From NCBI GenBank assembly GCA_002419465.1, contig DIGE01000018.1:1-64000 (forward strand): a DNA stretch of 64,000 nucleotides, given 5' to 3'. This DNA is from Geobacter sp. UBA5730 (lineage in GTDB: Bacteria > Desulfobacterota > Desulfuromonadia > Geobacterales > Pseudopelobacteraceae). The notes under the pieces were generated by a model. It made no database searches. It was not told the origin of the DNA and saw nothing but the letters and a program-made list of their open reading frames with translations. This document shows positions 51,434 through 60,602 of this stretch, in pieces. The position numbers were made by a program, and so were the translations under genes. The first letter of the stretch is position 1. Each line of letters opens with the position of its first letter.

Positions 51434-52564
51434 TTAAAACTGCAACTGTCCATTGTCAATGATGATCTCATGGCTGCCGTCCGGCATCACCAGTGTCACA
51501 GTGGGCTGATAAAAGACGTAATCCTCATGGAACGGTGCCGCCACCGTGCCGCCAAAGCCGGTGTTGTCCCCCAGGGCCAGGTGGATGGTGCCCAGGATTT
51601 TCTCGGCCTCCAGTACGTTGTCCGGTCGGCTGGCCTTGTCGTTGGTACCGATCCCCAGCTCGGCCAGGTTACGGCAGTTGGGGTTCTCAGCAAATTTTGC
51701 CTCCAGCCGCTGCTTGAGCGGATCGTCGCCGTCAATCCGCACCACCGTGCCATCGGCCACCGTCAGGGTCAGCGGGCTGGCCAGCTTGGCTGTGGGACCC
51801 CACTCGATCATCATCGTGCCGTGGCTCTCACCCTCCAGCGGGGCCAGGTAGGCCTCGCCGGCCGGCAGGTTGCCAAAGGCGCCGTCGGCGGTCAGCAGAC
51901 CGTCGTCCCCTTCGGCATGGCGTCCCTTTTTACAAATATGCATGACCGTGCCGTTGGGGCACTCCACATAGACCCACTCAGCCCGGTTAACCGCCTCAAC
52001 CAGCTTCGCGGTTCGGGCTGCCAGGGCCTGCCAGTCCACGGTCATGGAGGTGCCAAACATCTCTGGGTCAAAGTGCGGCAGGGAGGCGAAACGGGCCCCG
52101 GCATGGCAGGCCAGCTTGCGGAAATTGGTATGACTGGTGGAGTTGTTGGACAGAGCAATGATGATGTTGGCCACGGCGGCCGTACCGGCAGCCACAATGG
52201 CCCGCGCCCGCTCCAGACCGGCAGGGTCGATGGTCTTGGCCAACAGCGGCCCCATCAGACCGGTGAGTTCAAACTGCTCGACCATCGCCTCGCCGAAGAC
52301 AGCGGTCCAGAGCGCTAATGGCGGCTCTGCTCCGGAGGCCGGTGTGGCGGGAAAGTCAACAAAGGTTGCGTTACCGTAGGTATCCCCGGCAAAACCGGCC
52401 AGTTCCCGGGCCGTGGTGTGCAGCCGGGTGCGCCGATCCAGATCTGACGCGGTTACGGCTTCATCGGCCCTGATCAGGTCACTGAACACCAAAATCCGCT
52501 CACCGGAGCGATAGCCCATATTACTCCTGAAAAGTGCCTCGAAGGCTCCATGGTACTGATGCAT
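51434..52564 (-). CDS. M29-type aminopeptidase
   Basis: The 376-residue product resembles thermophilic AmpS/M29 metallo-aminopeptidases in its C-terminal half: LAELGIGTNDKA, then LEAEKILGTIHLALGDNTGF and APFHEDYVF contain the metal-binding Glu, His and Asp pattern. The N-terminal half has the dimer domain. It removes N-terminal residues from peptides in the cytoplasm. The gene starts at ATG 52564 after a G-rich ribosome site, with a TATAAA -10-like box at 52600-52605 on this strand. It precedes the methylase cassette, separated by 167 bp. Confidence 0.8.
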   Translation of the reverse strand: MHQYHGAFEALFRSNMGYRSGERILVFSDLIRADEAVTASDLDRRTRLHTTARELAGFAGDTYGNATFVDFPATPASGAEPPLALWTAVFGEAMVEQFELTGLMGPLLAKTIDPAGLERARAIVAAGTAAVANIIIALSNNSTSHTNFRKLACHAGARFASLPHFDPEMFGTSMTVDWQALAARTAKLVEAVNRAEWVYVECPNGTVMHICKKGRHAEGDDGLLTADGAFGNLPAGEAYLAPLEGESHGTMMIEWGPTAKLASPLTLTVADGTVVRIDGDDPLKQRLEAKFAENPNCRNLAELGIGTNDKASRPDNVLEAEKILGTIHLALGDNTGFGGTVAAPFHEDYVFYQPTVTLVMPDGSHEIIIDNGQLQF

Positions 52565-52787
52565 ACAGTCGGTCCCCCCTCGTTCGCGTGAGTGACTTTT
52601 TTATAGCACAAATCAGCCTGCGTTGGTGCTGCCGATCAGCAGATTCCTAATATTTTTTCCCTTGATTTCAACGGAATGGTTATGGTAAGCAGGCATACTG
52701 TATACAATTTTACGGACTCTTTTCGTCTGTCATTATCAGCACTTAAGCCCTCAAAATAATTTGGCTTTTTGTGTTGTGGAGGTAGCT
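52565..52787. other. Intergenic region between aminopeptidase and sfrB
   Basis: 223 bp with no gene. It must hold divergent promoters. A palindromic segment around TGTATACA (near 52708-52715) with CATACTGTATAC could bind a regulator of sfrBA. I could not identify a convincing -35/-10 pair for sfrB. Confidence 0.4.
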
Positions 52788-54806
52788 GTGGCACAGGTCG
52801 TTTTTTCAACATGGGGCAATAATGTCATAGACAACCGATCAGTAACCGGCGAACCGGCAGCAGCCAGCTTCCGCCTGCCGGTGGCTTTTGATGGTCAGCA
52901 GCCGCTCAGGGCCTTCATGGGCTGGGACGGCCTGATCGTCTTCGACAACGAGGTCGATATTCCGGCCATGGCCGCCGAGTACATGCAACGGGTACAGACC
53001 CTGTTCTGCTGCGGCAAGTGCACCCCCGGCAAGAAGGGCACCAAGGTCCTGGCCGATCTGCTGCAAAAGGTGATCAGCGGCCAGGCAAAAGAAGCCGACC
53101 TCGACCAGGTGGCCGATCTGAACGCCCTGCTGCAAAACTGCAAGTGCACGCTCTGCCCCAGTTCGACCCAGCCGGTGCTTGACGCGGTGCAGTACTACCG
53201 CGCCGACTTCCTGGCCTACCTGAACGGCGGCCGCACTGCAAAGCAGGAAAAGTACCTGCACAAAATCACCGCACCCTGCATGGACAAATGTCCCGCCCAT
53301 ATCGACATCCCCAAATATATTGAAGAGATCAAGAATTATCAGTACTCCGACGCGCTGGCCACCATCCGCGAAAACATGCCGTTGCCGGCAGTCTGCGGGC
53401 GGGTCTGCCCGCACCCGTGCGAAACAGCCTGCCGCCGCAAGAATGTGGATGATGCCATCAACATCATGGTGCTGAAACGCTCAGCCTCGGATTATGAGTG
53501 GCTGCACAAGCTGACCCCGCCGATGGTGCCTGCCCCTCGCAAAAACAAGAAAATCGCGATTGTGGGCGCCGGTCCGGCCGGTCTGGCAGCCGCCTACTAC
53601 CTGGCCCTGCAAGGGTACCCCTGCACCATCTACGAAGCACTGCCGGAAGGTTTCGGCGGCGGCATGGTGGCGGTCGGTATTCCTGCCTACCGGATGCCGC
53701 GTCACATCCTGCAGCGCGATATCGACATCATCCAATCCATGGGGGTCGAGATCAAGTACAACATGCGGGTCGGTACGGATATCAGCCTGCCGGAACTGAA
53801 GGCCCAGTACGATGCCGTATTCCTGGCCCCCGGCGCACACCGTTCCAAGCCGATGGGCGTGGAGGGTGAAGACAAGGGCTACAAGGGCTTCCTGCCCGGC
53901 GGTATCGACTTCCTGCGGGAGGCCTACATGGGCCGCCCCACCGGCATGGGCAAAAAGGTCTGCGTGGTGGGCGGCGGCAATACCGCCATCGACTGCGTAC
54001 GGGTAGCCCTGCGGGAAGGCGCGGAAGAATCGATCCTGCTCTATCGTCGTTCCCGTAACGAGATGCCGGCCGATGTCTGGGAGGTAGACGGCGCTGACGA
54101 AGAAGGGGTCAAATTCGAATTCCAGGTGCTGCCCACCAAGATCCTGGTGGATGGCAACAACCAGGTCACCGGCGTGGAGTGCGTACGGATGGCTCTGGGA
54201 GAGCCGGACGCTTCCGGTCGCCGCAGACCTGAACCGATGCCGGGCAGCGAGTTTGTGGTTGAATGCGATACGGTGATCCCGGCCATCGGCCAGGATGCCG
54301 ATCTCGGGTTTATTCCGCCTGAGATGGGCATCGACATCAGCAAATGGAACACAGTGATTACCAAGTACCTGCCGCTCAAGGATGCTGCTGGCAAAGAGCT
54401 GAAGGACGGCATGGGTAATCCGCTCTCCCGTTACTTGATTACCGATTGCGAGGGCGTGTTTGCCGGTGGCGATGCTGAAATCGGCCCCCTGACGGTGGTG
54501 GCCTGTATCGGCAACGCTCACCGGGCCGCCAATGTAATCGGGCGCTACCTGGAAGAGGGCACGGCCTATCTGACCGAGCAGGAGATCTTCGAAGACCTGC
54601 TGACCTATCTGGGCGTCTACGACAAGAACGAAGCGGTGGCCTGGCTGGATTCTGCCGGGCGTGCCGGCCAGAAAGAGGTCCACGGCAAAGAGCGCGCCAG
54701 CAAAGGCAACTACGGCGAGGTGGAACTGGGCTTCAGCGACTCAACGGCCCAGGCCGAAGCCGACCGCTGTCTGCGCTGTTACCGCATGGCCATGGTGGCC
54801 CTGTAG
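52788..54806 (+). CDS. sfrB: SfrB-like NADPH oxidoreductase, beta subunit of soluble Fe(III) reductase
   Basis: Flavin/iron-sulfur subunit resembling the small chain of glutamate synthase and SfrB of Geobacter, a cytoplasmic NADPH-linked Fe(III) reductase whose physiological role is thought to be NADP(H) balance. The start is GTG 52788 with GGAGGT upstream. The 672-residue product has an N-terminal NuoF-like iron-sulfur region (CCGKC, CKCTLC), a second cysteine-rich segment (CMDKC, CGRVCPHPCETAC), an FAD fold (IAIVGAGPAGLAAAYYLALQ) and an NADPH fold (VCVVGGGNTAIDCVRVAL). The C-terminus has CLRC. It lies 59 bp upstream of sfrA. Confidence 0.88.
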   Translation: MAQVVFSTWGNNVIDNRSVTGEPAAASFRLPVAFDGQQPLRAFMGWDGLIVFDNEVDIPAMAAEYMQRVQTLFCCGKCTPGKKGTKVLADLLQKVISGQAKEADLDQVADLNALLQNCKCTLCPSSTQPVLDAVQYYRADFLAYLNGGRTAKQEKYLHKITAPCMDKCPAHIDIPKYIEEIKNYQYSDALATIRENMPLPAVCGRVCPHPCETACRRKNVDDAINIMVLKRSASDYEWLHKLTPPMVPAPRKNKKIAIVGAGPAGLAAAYYLALQGYPCTIYEALPEGFGGGMVAVGIPAYRMPRHILQRDIDIIQSMGVEIKYNMRVGTDISLPELKAQYDAVFLAPGAHRSKPMGVEGEDKGYKGFLPGGIDFLREAYMGRPTGMGKKVCVVGGGNTAIDCVRVALREGAEESILLYRRSRNEMPADVWEVDGADEEGVKFEFQVLPTKILVDGNNQVTGVECVRMALGEPDASGRRRPEPMPGSEFVVECDTVIPAIGQDADLGFIPPEMGIDISKWNTVITKYLPLKDAAGKELKDGMGNPLSRYLITDCEGVFAGGDAEIGPLTVVACIGNAHRAANVIGRYLEEGTAYLTEQEIFEDLLTYLGVYDKNEAVAWLDSAGRAGQKEVHGKERASKGNYGEVELGFSDSTAQAEADRCLRCYRMAMVAL

Positions 54807-54865
54807 GGAAACGGCTCGCTTCCTTGTATTGATACACAAATTAAACTCAGCATAGGAACCAAGCA

Positions 54866-57301
54866 ATGGCACATACTGAATGCTGCGATACCAATAGAAC
54901 CATCACCCTGACCATTGACGGCAGCGACGTTCAGGTGCCCAGCGGCACCACCATTCTGGACGCAGCCCGCAAGCTGGGGATCAAGATCCCGACCCTCTGC
55001 TGGCTGGAGAAGATCTCCACCACCGGCGCCTGCCGGGTCTGCGCCGTGCATGTGGAAGGGGTCGCCCGTCCGATGACCGCCTGCAACACGCCGGTCAAGG
55101 AAGGGATCAAGGTCATTACCCAGTCAACTGAACTGGAGCAGATTCGCAAAAAGACCATGGAACTGATGCTGGTCAACCATCCGCTTGATTGCCCGGTCTG
55201 CGATGCAGCCGGCGAGTGCGACCTGCAGGATACCTGCTACGGCTTGAGTGTCGCCAAACAGGAGTATGCCGCTGACCTGGAGCGTTTGCCGATCCGCTAC
55301 GACTGGTCACTGCTGGAAAGCGATCCGAACCGCTGCATCCTCTGCGAAAAGTGCGTCAAGGTCTGCCGCGAGATCACCGGCGTGGGCGCCATCGAGACCC
55401 AGTCCTGCGGTGATCGCGCCGTGGTGGAAACCGTTTCCGGCCAGCCGCTGGATTGCGATTTCTGCGGCAACTGCATCGCGGCCTGCCCCACCGGCACCCT
55501 GATCAGCAAGCCGTTTAAATTTGCCGGTCGCCCCTGGTCTTTCGAAGTCAAAAACAGTATCTGCGGCTTCTGTTCCTCCGGCTGCCAGATCGAGTACCAT
55601 GTCCAGAACGGCAAGGTGGCCCGGGTCACCAGCGACGACAGCACCTACAACAACGGCAACCTCTGCATCAATGGCCGTTTCGGCTACAGCGCCTTCAACG
55701 CCCCTGAACGTCTGACCACACCACTGCTCAAGGGGGTGGATGGCCAGCAGCGGGCTGCTACCTGGGATACGGCGTTGTCGGTTGCCGTTTCAGCCACCAA
55801 GGAACTGGTGGCCACGTACGGCGCCAAGGCGGTGGCCGGTATCGGCTCCCCCCGCGCCACCAACGAAGAGAACTTTCTGTTTGCCAAGCTGATCAAACAG
55901 GCCATCGGTTCTGCCAACCTGGATTCGGAGGCTCGGCTGGGCTATGCCCAGGCCCAGGAGATTCAGGCCAGCATGCTCGGCATGACCGGCGCCACCCAAC
56001 CCATGGACGCGCTGGAACAGGCCGGCTCCATTATCGTGCTGGGAAGCGACCTCAAGGCTGAGTCTGCGGGCTTCGGCTACCGGGTGATCAAGGCAGCCAC
56101 CAAGCATGATGCCAAGCTGGTGATCGCCTCGGCCCGTCCCACCTCTCTGGACGGTTTTGCCAACAGCGCCCTGCGCTACAAGGCCGGTTCAGAAGGATTT
56201 GTGGCATTGGGTCTGGCCAAGGCAGCCCTGAACCAGGGCAAAACGGATGCCGGTGCTACTGATGGTCTGGACGGCTTCAAGCAATCCCTGGCAGCCGCTT
56301 CCTTTGACCAGATTCAGGCGGCCACCGGCTTGTCAGAGGCCGACTACAACGATGCCGTATCATTCATCAACGGCCCGGTGGCGGTGGTCTATGGCTATGA
56401 GTTCATCCGTAGTGCCGATGCGCAGGCTGCCGTAACCGGCGCGGTCAACCTGGCGCTGTTGACCGGTGCAGACCTCTATCCGATTGACGAGAAGAACAAC
56501 ACCCAGGGCATGCTGGATATGGGTGTGATTCCTGGCGCAGACGGCAAGGACCTCTTCCAGATCATCGATGCCATCGAAGCCGGCGAGATTCGTGCCCTGT
56601 TTGTGATGGGCAGCGACCTGCTGCAGATCATGCCGAACCGGAGCAGAATCGAAGCAGCCCTCAAGAAGCTGGAATGCCTGGTGGTGCTGGATCTGTTCCC
56701 CACCGCCACCGCACACCTGGCCCATGTGGTGCTGCCGGCCGCTGCCGCGCCGGAGAAGAGCGGCTCATTTACCACGGCAGACAACCGCACCCAGAGCTTT
56801 ACAGCTGCCGCAACACCCCCCGGCGAGGCTCGTCCCGATTACGTGATTCTGGGCGATCTGTATGCCCGCCTGACCGGCGGCGCTATCCCCAGCCTGGCTG
56901 CCCTGCAACAGGAGATCGCCGTGCCGGTCAAGCAACATCTGGAGCGTCCGGCCTTTGCCGCCGTTACCCCGCAGGCCCCGGCCACCGGCAGCATGACCCT
57001 GCTGATCGCACCATTCCTGCGCCACAACGGCAGCTACACCAGCTGGTCGGTCAACAACCTGCAGGTGGCAGCAGAGGCGACGCTGCGACTGGGCACAACC
57101 GATGCCGCCAAACTGGGTGTTGCTAACGGCGACAAGGTTACCCTGGGTGCCAACGGCACTTCGGTCAGCCTGCCGGTTCAGCTGCAGCCGTCCATCCCTG
57201 CCGGTCTGGCAGTGGCACCTACCCACTTCAGGACCAGCGGTTTGACCACGCTTTTGATCAAGCCGGCTGCCAGCCTGACCGTGACCATCAGCAAGGGCTA
57301 G
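54866..57301 (+). CDS. sfrA: SfrA-like alpha subunit, NuoG/formate-dehydrogenase-type iron-sulfur protein
   Basis: The 811-residue product is laid out like NuoG/Fd-type proteins: an N-terminal [2Fe-2S] ferredoxin domain (about 10-85, CWLEKISTTGACRVCAVHVE), a His/Cys cluster (DAAGECDLQDTC), two [4Fe-4S] motifs (CILCEKCVKVCRE and CDFCGNCIAACPTG), then a molybdopterin-oxidoreductase-type domain (about 225-690) beginning with an extra cluster (ICGFCSSGCQIEYH), and a C-terminal dinucleotide-like barrel. In Geobacter SfrAB this subunit pairs with SfrB. AGGAACC precedes the ATG. A terminator follows at 57330. Whether a pterin cofactor is bound is unknown. Confidence 0.88.
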   Translation: MAHTECCDTNRTITLTIDGSDVQVPSGTTILDAARKLGIKIPTLCWLEKISTTGACRVCAVHVEGVARPMTACNTPVKEGIKVITQSTELEQIRKKTMELMLVNHPLDCPVCDAAGECDLQDTCYGLSVAKQEYAADLERLPIRYDWSLLESDPNRCILCEKCVKVCREITGVGAIETQSCGDRAVVETVSGQPLDCDFCGNCIAACPTGTLISKPFKFAGRPWSFEVKNSICGFCSSGCQIEYHVQNGKVARVTSDDSTYNNGNLCINGRFGYSAFNAPERLTTPLLKGVDGQQRAATWDTALSVAVSATKELVATYGAKAVAGIGSPRATNEENFLFAKLIKQAIGSANLDSEARLGYAQAQEIQASMLGMTGATQPMDALEQAGSIIVLGSDLKAESAGFGYRVIKAATKHDAKLVIASARPTSLDGFANSALRYKAGSEGFVALGLAKAALNQGKTDAGATDGLDGFKQSLAAASFDQIQAATGLSEADYNDAVSFINGPVAVVYGYEFIRSADAQAAVTGAVNLALLTGADLYPIDEKNNTQGMLDMGVIPGADGKDLFQIIDAIEAGEIRALFVMGSDLLQIMPNRSRIEAALKKLECLVVLDLFPTATAHLAHVVLPAAAAPEKSGSFTTADNRTQSFTAAATPPGEARPDYVILGDLYARLTGGAIPSLAALQQEIAVPVKQHLERPAFAAVTPQAPATGSMTLLIAPFLRHNGSYTSWSVNNLQVAAEATLRLGTTDAAKLGVANGDKVTLGANGTSVSLPVQLQPSIPAGLAVAPTHFRTSGLTTLLIKPAASLTVTISKG

Positions 57302-57329
57302 TCAGACCGTTCTCTCCATGGTACGCTCA

Positions 57330-57361
57330 GGGCGCCGCAGCAGATTGCGGCGCCCTTTTCT
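57330..57361 (+). terminator. Rho-independent terminator of sfrBA
   Basis: A 10-bp stem GGGCGCCGCA / TGCGGCGCCC (57330-57339 with 57346-57355) with a 6-base loop, followed by TTTTCT. Confidence 0.92.
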
Positions 57362-57370
57362 ATTGCTCAT

Positions 57371-59002
57371 ATGAACTGGCAGATTCAACAGATACTGCGC
57401 CGCCGACGCGCAGCAGAACAGGGGGCCATCCCGCCAGGGCGTGGCGGCACACTCTCGGTCTGTCTGGTCTACCCCAACCGCTACGAAACCGCCATGAGCA
57501 GCCTGGGATTTCAGGCAGTTTACCAACTCTTTAACGAGCAGCCCGAGATCGTCTGTGAACGAGCCTTTCTGCCGGACCGCGACGAACTGGCTGCCTACGG
57601 GAAGTCTGGTGACACTTTGGTCTCGCTGGAAAGCGAACGCCCGCTGTCCGACTTTGACATGGTCGCCTTTTCAATCTCCTTTGAACCGGACTTCATCAAC
57701 ATCCCCCGCATCCTCGGACTGGGTCGCATCCCGGCGCTGGCTGCGGAGCGGGACGGCTCCCACCCCCTGGTGATGGCCGGAGGCGCGGCCTGCTTCATCA
57801 ACCCGGAACCGGCAGCCGAGCTGTTTGACCTGATCGCCGTCGGCGAAGGGGAGACGCTGATCCCCGACCTGTCCGCCTTGCTGCTGAATCACGGGGCACT
57901 GCCTCGGCCGGAGCTGCTGCGGCAGGCAGCCCAACTCCCCGGCATCTATATACCTGCACTGCCTGTTCAACTGCCGGTAACGCGGCGCTGCGCCCCGGCC
58001 GATTCGTCACCTTCACAGTCGGTGATCCTGACCGAGCAGACCGAGTTCGGGAACATGTACCTGATTGAGGTCAGCCGCGGTTGCCCGCGGGGTTGCCGTT
58101 TCTGCGCCGCTGGATTCGTCTGGCAGCCGTTTCGCCAGCACCCCCTGGACCGACTCAAGGCCGCCTGCCGGGAAGGCCTCAGACACCGTTCCACCATCGG
58201 CCTGGTGGGAGCAGCGGTATCCGATCACCACCAGATCGAAGAGTTGTGCAGCTTTATTGTGGAGCAGGGCGGCGCCCCCTCGCTCTCTTCGTTGCGCCTT
58301 GACCGCCTGTCGCCGCGTCTGCTTGATCTGTTGGTTACCTCAGGGCACAAGACCATCAGCATGGCCCCGGAGGGCGGTTCACAACGGATGCGGGACATGA
58401 TCCGCAAAAACCTGACCGCTGAGCAGATTCTTGCTGCCGCAGATCAGGTGGCCCAGGCCGGCATCCTCAACCTGAAGCTCTACTTCATCATCGGCCTGCC
58501 CGGCGAGAACGACCAGGACCTTCAGGAGTTGATCGACCTGGCTGCCGCCATTCAGCGGACCGTGGTGGGGCAGGCCCGGGCCCACAAGCGGCTGGGTGAG
58601 ATCACCCTCTCGGTCAATCCGTTCATCCCCAAGCCGTTCACCCCGCTGCAATGGGCCGGCATGTGTCCGCTCGGCGAACTGAAACGCAAGGTGGCGCTGC
58701 TGGAAAAAGGGCTGCGGCCGATCCCCAATGTGCGGCTGAAGGTGGAAGAGTTGCAGGGCTGCGTGCTGCAGGCGCTCTTGTCCCGTGGCGGGCGGGAGCT
58801 GACGCCGCTGATCCTGCAGATGGCAGCTGGCCTGAACCTCAGGAAGGCTGCCAAGCTTTGCCGGATCGACCCCGAGCAGCTGGTCACCACGACCCTGACG
58901 CTGGATGCCAAACTTCCCTGGGAGGTGATCCTGGCCACGGACCGAACCAGGCTGGAAGACGAGTACCGGACCGCCATGGGGCTGATCGGAGTACAGCTAT
59001 GA
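57371..59002 (+). CDS. B12-binding-domain radical SAM protein
   Basis: The 543-residue product has an N-terminal cobalamin-binding-like domain (about 25-190, SVCLVYPNRYETAMSSLGFQ) and a radical SAM core with the cluster motif CPRGCRFC (about 236-243), GLVGAAVSDHHQIEEL and APEGGSQRMRD. It resembles the large uncharacterised TIGR03960-like group; the N-terminal B12-binding signature is weak. It probably modifies a protein, RNA or small molecule by radical chemistry. The ATG has no clear Shine-Dalgarno and lies just after the sfrA terminator. It overlaps the next small gene by four bases (ATGA). Confidence 0.88.
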   Translation: MNWQIQQILRRRRAAEQGAIPPGRGGTLSVCLVYPNRYETAMSSLGFQAVYQLFNEQPEIVCERAFLPDRDELAAYGKSGDTLVSLESERPLSDFDMVAFSISFEPDFINIPRILGLGRIPALAAERDGSHPLVMAGGAACFINPEPAAELFDLIAVGEGETLIPDLSALLLNHGALPRPELLRQAAQLPGIYIPALPVQLPVTRRCAPADSSPSQSVILTEQTEFGNMYLIEVSRGCPRGCRFCAAGFVWQPFRQHPLDRLKAACREGLRHRSTIGLVGAAVSDHHQIEELCSFIVEQGGAPSLSSLRLDRLSPRLLDLLVTSGHKTISMAPEGGSQRMRDMIRKNLTAEQILAAADQVAQAGILNLKLYFIIGLPGENDQDLQELIDLAAAIQRTVVGQARAHKRLGEITLSVNPFIPKPFTPLQWAGMCPLGELKRKVALLEKGLRPIPNVRLKVEELQGCVLQALLSRGGRELTPLILQMAAGLNLRKAAKLCRIDPEQLVTTTLTLDAKLPWEVILATDRTRLEDEYRTAMGLIGVQL

Positions 59003-59181
59003 AACAGTGCAGCATTTGCGGTAGTGAGTTTGACGAGACCATTCCGATGTCCTCGGTTTTTCACGAAGCAGGGGCTTGGCTGGCTGAAGAGGTTTGGCAG
59101 GATGCGGGGGAACTCTGCCCGCAGTGCCTGGAAAACCGGGCACGGCTGGCGATGATGTACGCCCACGATTGTAACACCTGA
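58999..59181 (+). CDS. Small zinc-ribbon protein coupled to the radical SAM gene
   Basis: The 60-residue product starts MKQCSICGSEFDETIPMSSV and has two CxxC pairs (CSIC at 4-7 and CPQC at 40-43), a likely zinc ribbon. ATG 58999 overlaps the TGA of the radical SAM gene (ATGA). The coupling suggests a helper or small partner of that enzyme, or a substrate, but no family is recognised. Confidence 0.75.
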   Translation: MKQCSICGSEFDETIPMSSVFHEAGAWLAEEVWQDAGELCPQCLENRARLAMMYAHDCNT

Positions 59182-59194
59182 AACAGCACCTCGG

Positions 59195-59270
59195 TTTCAG
59201 ATCAGATGATAACAAGGCGGCAAGGAGGAGCCGACGACGAAGCCAACGCAACGAGCGCCTTGATCTGAAA
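59195..59270. repeat. Large bulged inverted repeat
   Basis: TTTCAGATC (59195-59203) pairs with GATCTGAAA (59262-59270), and AAGGCG (59214-59219) pairs with CGCCTT (59256-59261) after a 10-base bulge on one side. The loop is G/A-rich (contains AAGGAGGAG). It lies between the zinc-ribbon gene and the ftsZ terminator. Its form suggests an interspersed repeat or a regulatory RNA structure. Confidence 0.5.
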
Positions 59271-59277
59271 GCGGTAT

Positions 59278-59317
59278 AAAAAAGCCCGGCATCCAAGGAG
59301 GGGGGAGGAGGCCGGGC
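59278..59317 (-). terminator. ftsZ terminator
   Basis: On the minus strand the stem GCCCGGC / GCCGGGC with a pyrimidine-rich 20-base loop is followed by six Ts (59278-59283). It ends the division cluster transcript. Confidence 0.75.
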
Positions 59318-59365
59318 AGAAAGAAACGCAGCCCGTACGGACAACGCTTCTTAAATGGGTTAGGT

Positions 59366-60532
59366 CTAGTCCACCGACTTGCGCAGGAAGGTGGGGATAT
59401 CGTACTGGTCTTCATCGTCGATGGAGACGGTTCCCACGTGCCGTGTCGGCCGGGGGCTGTCCATCTTCTGGCGGTCGCGGATGAAGGTCGGGGTTTCGAT
59501 GTTGATCACATTGGGCTGCTTGGGGGTGGCAATACCGATCGGCGCAAAGCCACGGTTGCGCTCAACCATCTCGAAGCGGTCACCAAAGCCGGTCACGATG
59601 GCGGTCACCTTGACCGTCTCGCCCATTGACTCGTCAATCACCACACCGACAATGATATTGGCATCTTCATGCACCTTCTCATGGATGGTCTTGTTGACGG
59701 CGTCGAAGTCGTCCATGGTCATGTTTGATGAGCCGGTGATATTGACCAGCACGCCCCTGGCGCCGGAGACGTCAATATCCTCCAGCAGCGGCGAGGAGAT
59801 CGCCTTGGTTGCGGCTTCAACGGCGCGGTTCTCGCCGTTGGAGATGCCGATCCCCATCATGGCCATGCCACGTTCACTCATGATCGACTTGACATCGGCA
59901 AAGTCCACGTTGATGAAACCGGAGGTGGTGATCAGATCGGAAATACCCTGAACAGCCTGACGCAGCACATCATCCGACGGCTTGAAGGCATCCAGAATCC
60001 CGAGGGAGCGGGGAGCGATGCTGATCAGGCGGTCATTGGGGATGATGATCAGTGAGTCAACATGTTCCTTGAGGGCGCGGACACCCTCATCAGCCTTGAG
60101 CTGGCGCAGCTTGCCTTCGCGGGAAAACGGCTTGGTGACGATACCGACCGTCAGTGCCCCCACTTCACGGGCCACTTCGGCAATCACGGGAGCGGCTCCG
60201 GTGCCGGTGCCACCGCCCATGCCGGCGGCGATGAAGATCATGTCGGCCCCTTTCAGCAGGTCAGCCAGTTTTTCGCGATCCTCCAGGGCTGCATCACGAC
60301 CCACATTGGGATTGGCGCCAGCGCCCAGACCTTTGGTCAGTTGCCCACCCAGTTGTACCTTGACCGACGCAAGGGAGGAGCGCAACGCCTGGGCATCGGT
60401 ATTGGCGACGATGAAATCCACCTTGTTAATGCCGCTGGCCACCATGGTGTTCACGGCATTACCACCGCCGCCGCCCACGCCAACTACCTTGATGACCGCG
60501 CTCTGCTCGATGGTTTCGTCAAATTCGAACAT
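59366..60532 (-). CDS. ftsZ: Cell division protein FtsZ
   Basis: Tubulin-like GTPase that forms the division ring. The 388-residue product has the GTP loop GGGTGTG (106-112), the T7 synergy loop region (VDFADVKSIMSERGMAMMGIG) and a C-terminal conserved peptide IPTFLRKSVD for binding FtsA. AGGGGGAG precedes the ATG. It is the last gene of the dcw cluster in this window and is followed by a terminator at 59278-59317. Confidence 0.99.
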   Translation of the reverse strand: MFEFDETIEQSAVIKVVGVGGGGGNAVNTMVASGINKVDFIVANTDAQALRSSLASVKVQLGGQLTKGLGAGANPNVGRDAALEDREKLADLLKGADMIFIAAGMGGGTGTGAAPVIAEVAREVGALTVGIVTKPFSREGKLRQLKADEGVRALKEHVDSLIIIPNDRLISIAPRSLGILDAFKPSDDVLRQAVQGISDLITTSGFINVDFADVKSIMSERGMAMMGIGISNGENRAVEAATKAISSPLLEDIDVSGARGVLVNITGSSNMTMDDFDAVNKTIHEKVHEDANIIVGVVIDESMGETVKVTAIVTGFGDRFEMVERNRGFAPIGIATPKQPNVINIETPTFIRDRQKMDSPRPTRHVGTVSIDDEDQYDIPTFLRKSVD

Positions 60533-60602
60533 CCGCTCCCCCTTTGTTATATTTAAATAATAATCTCATCAGTTCAGGTGCAGCCCAACACCGCCAAGGG
60601 TT

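Noticed and set aside
53481..54683. Minus-strand open frame of 400 codons
   Set aside because: Antisense to sfrB, which has clear flavin and iron-sulfur motifs.
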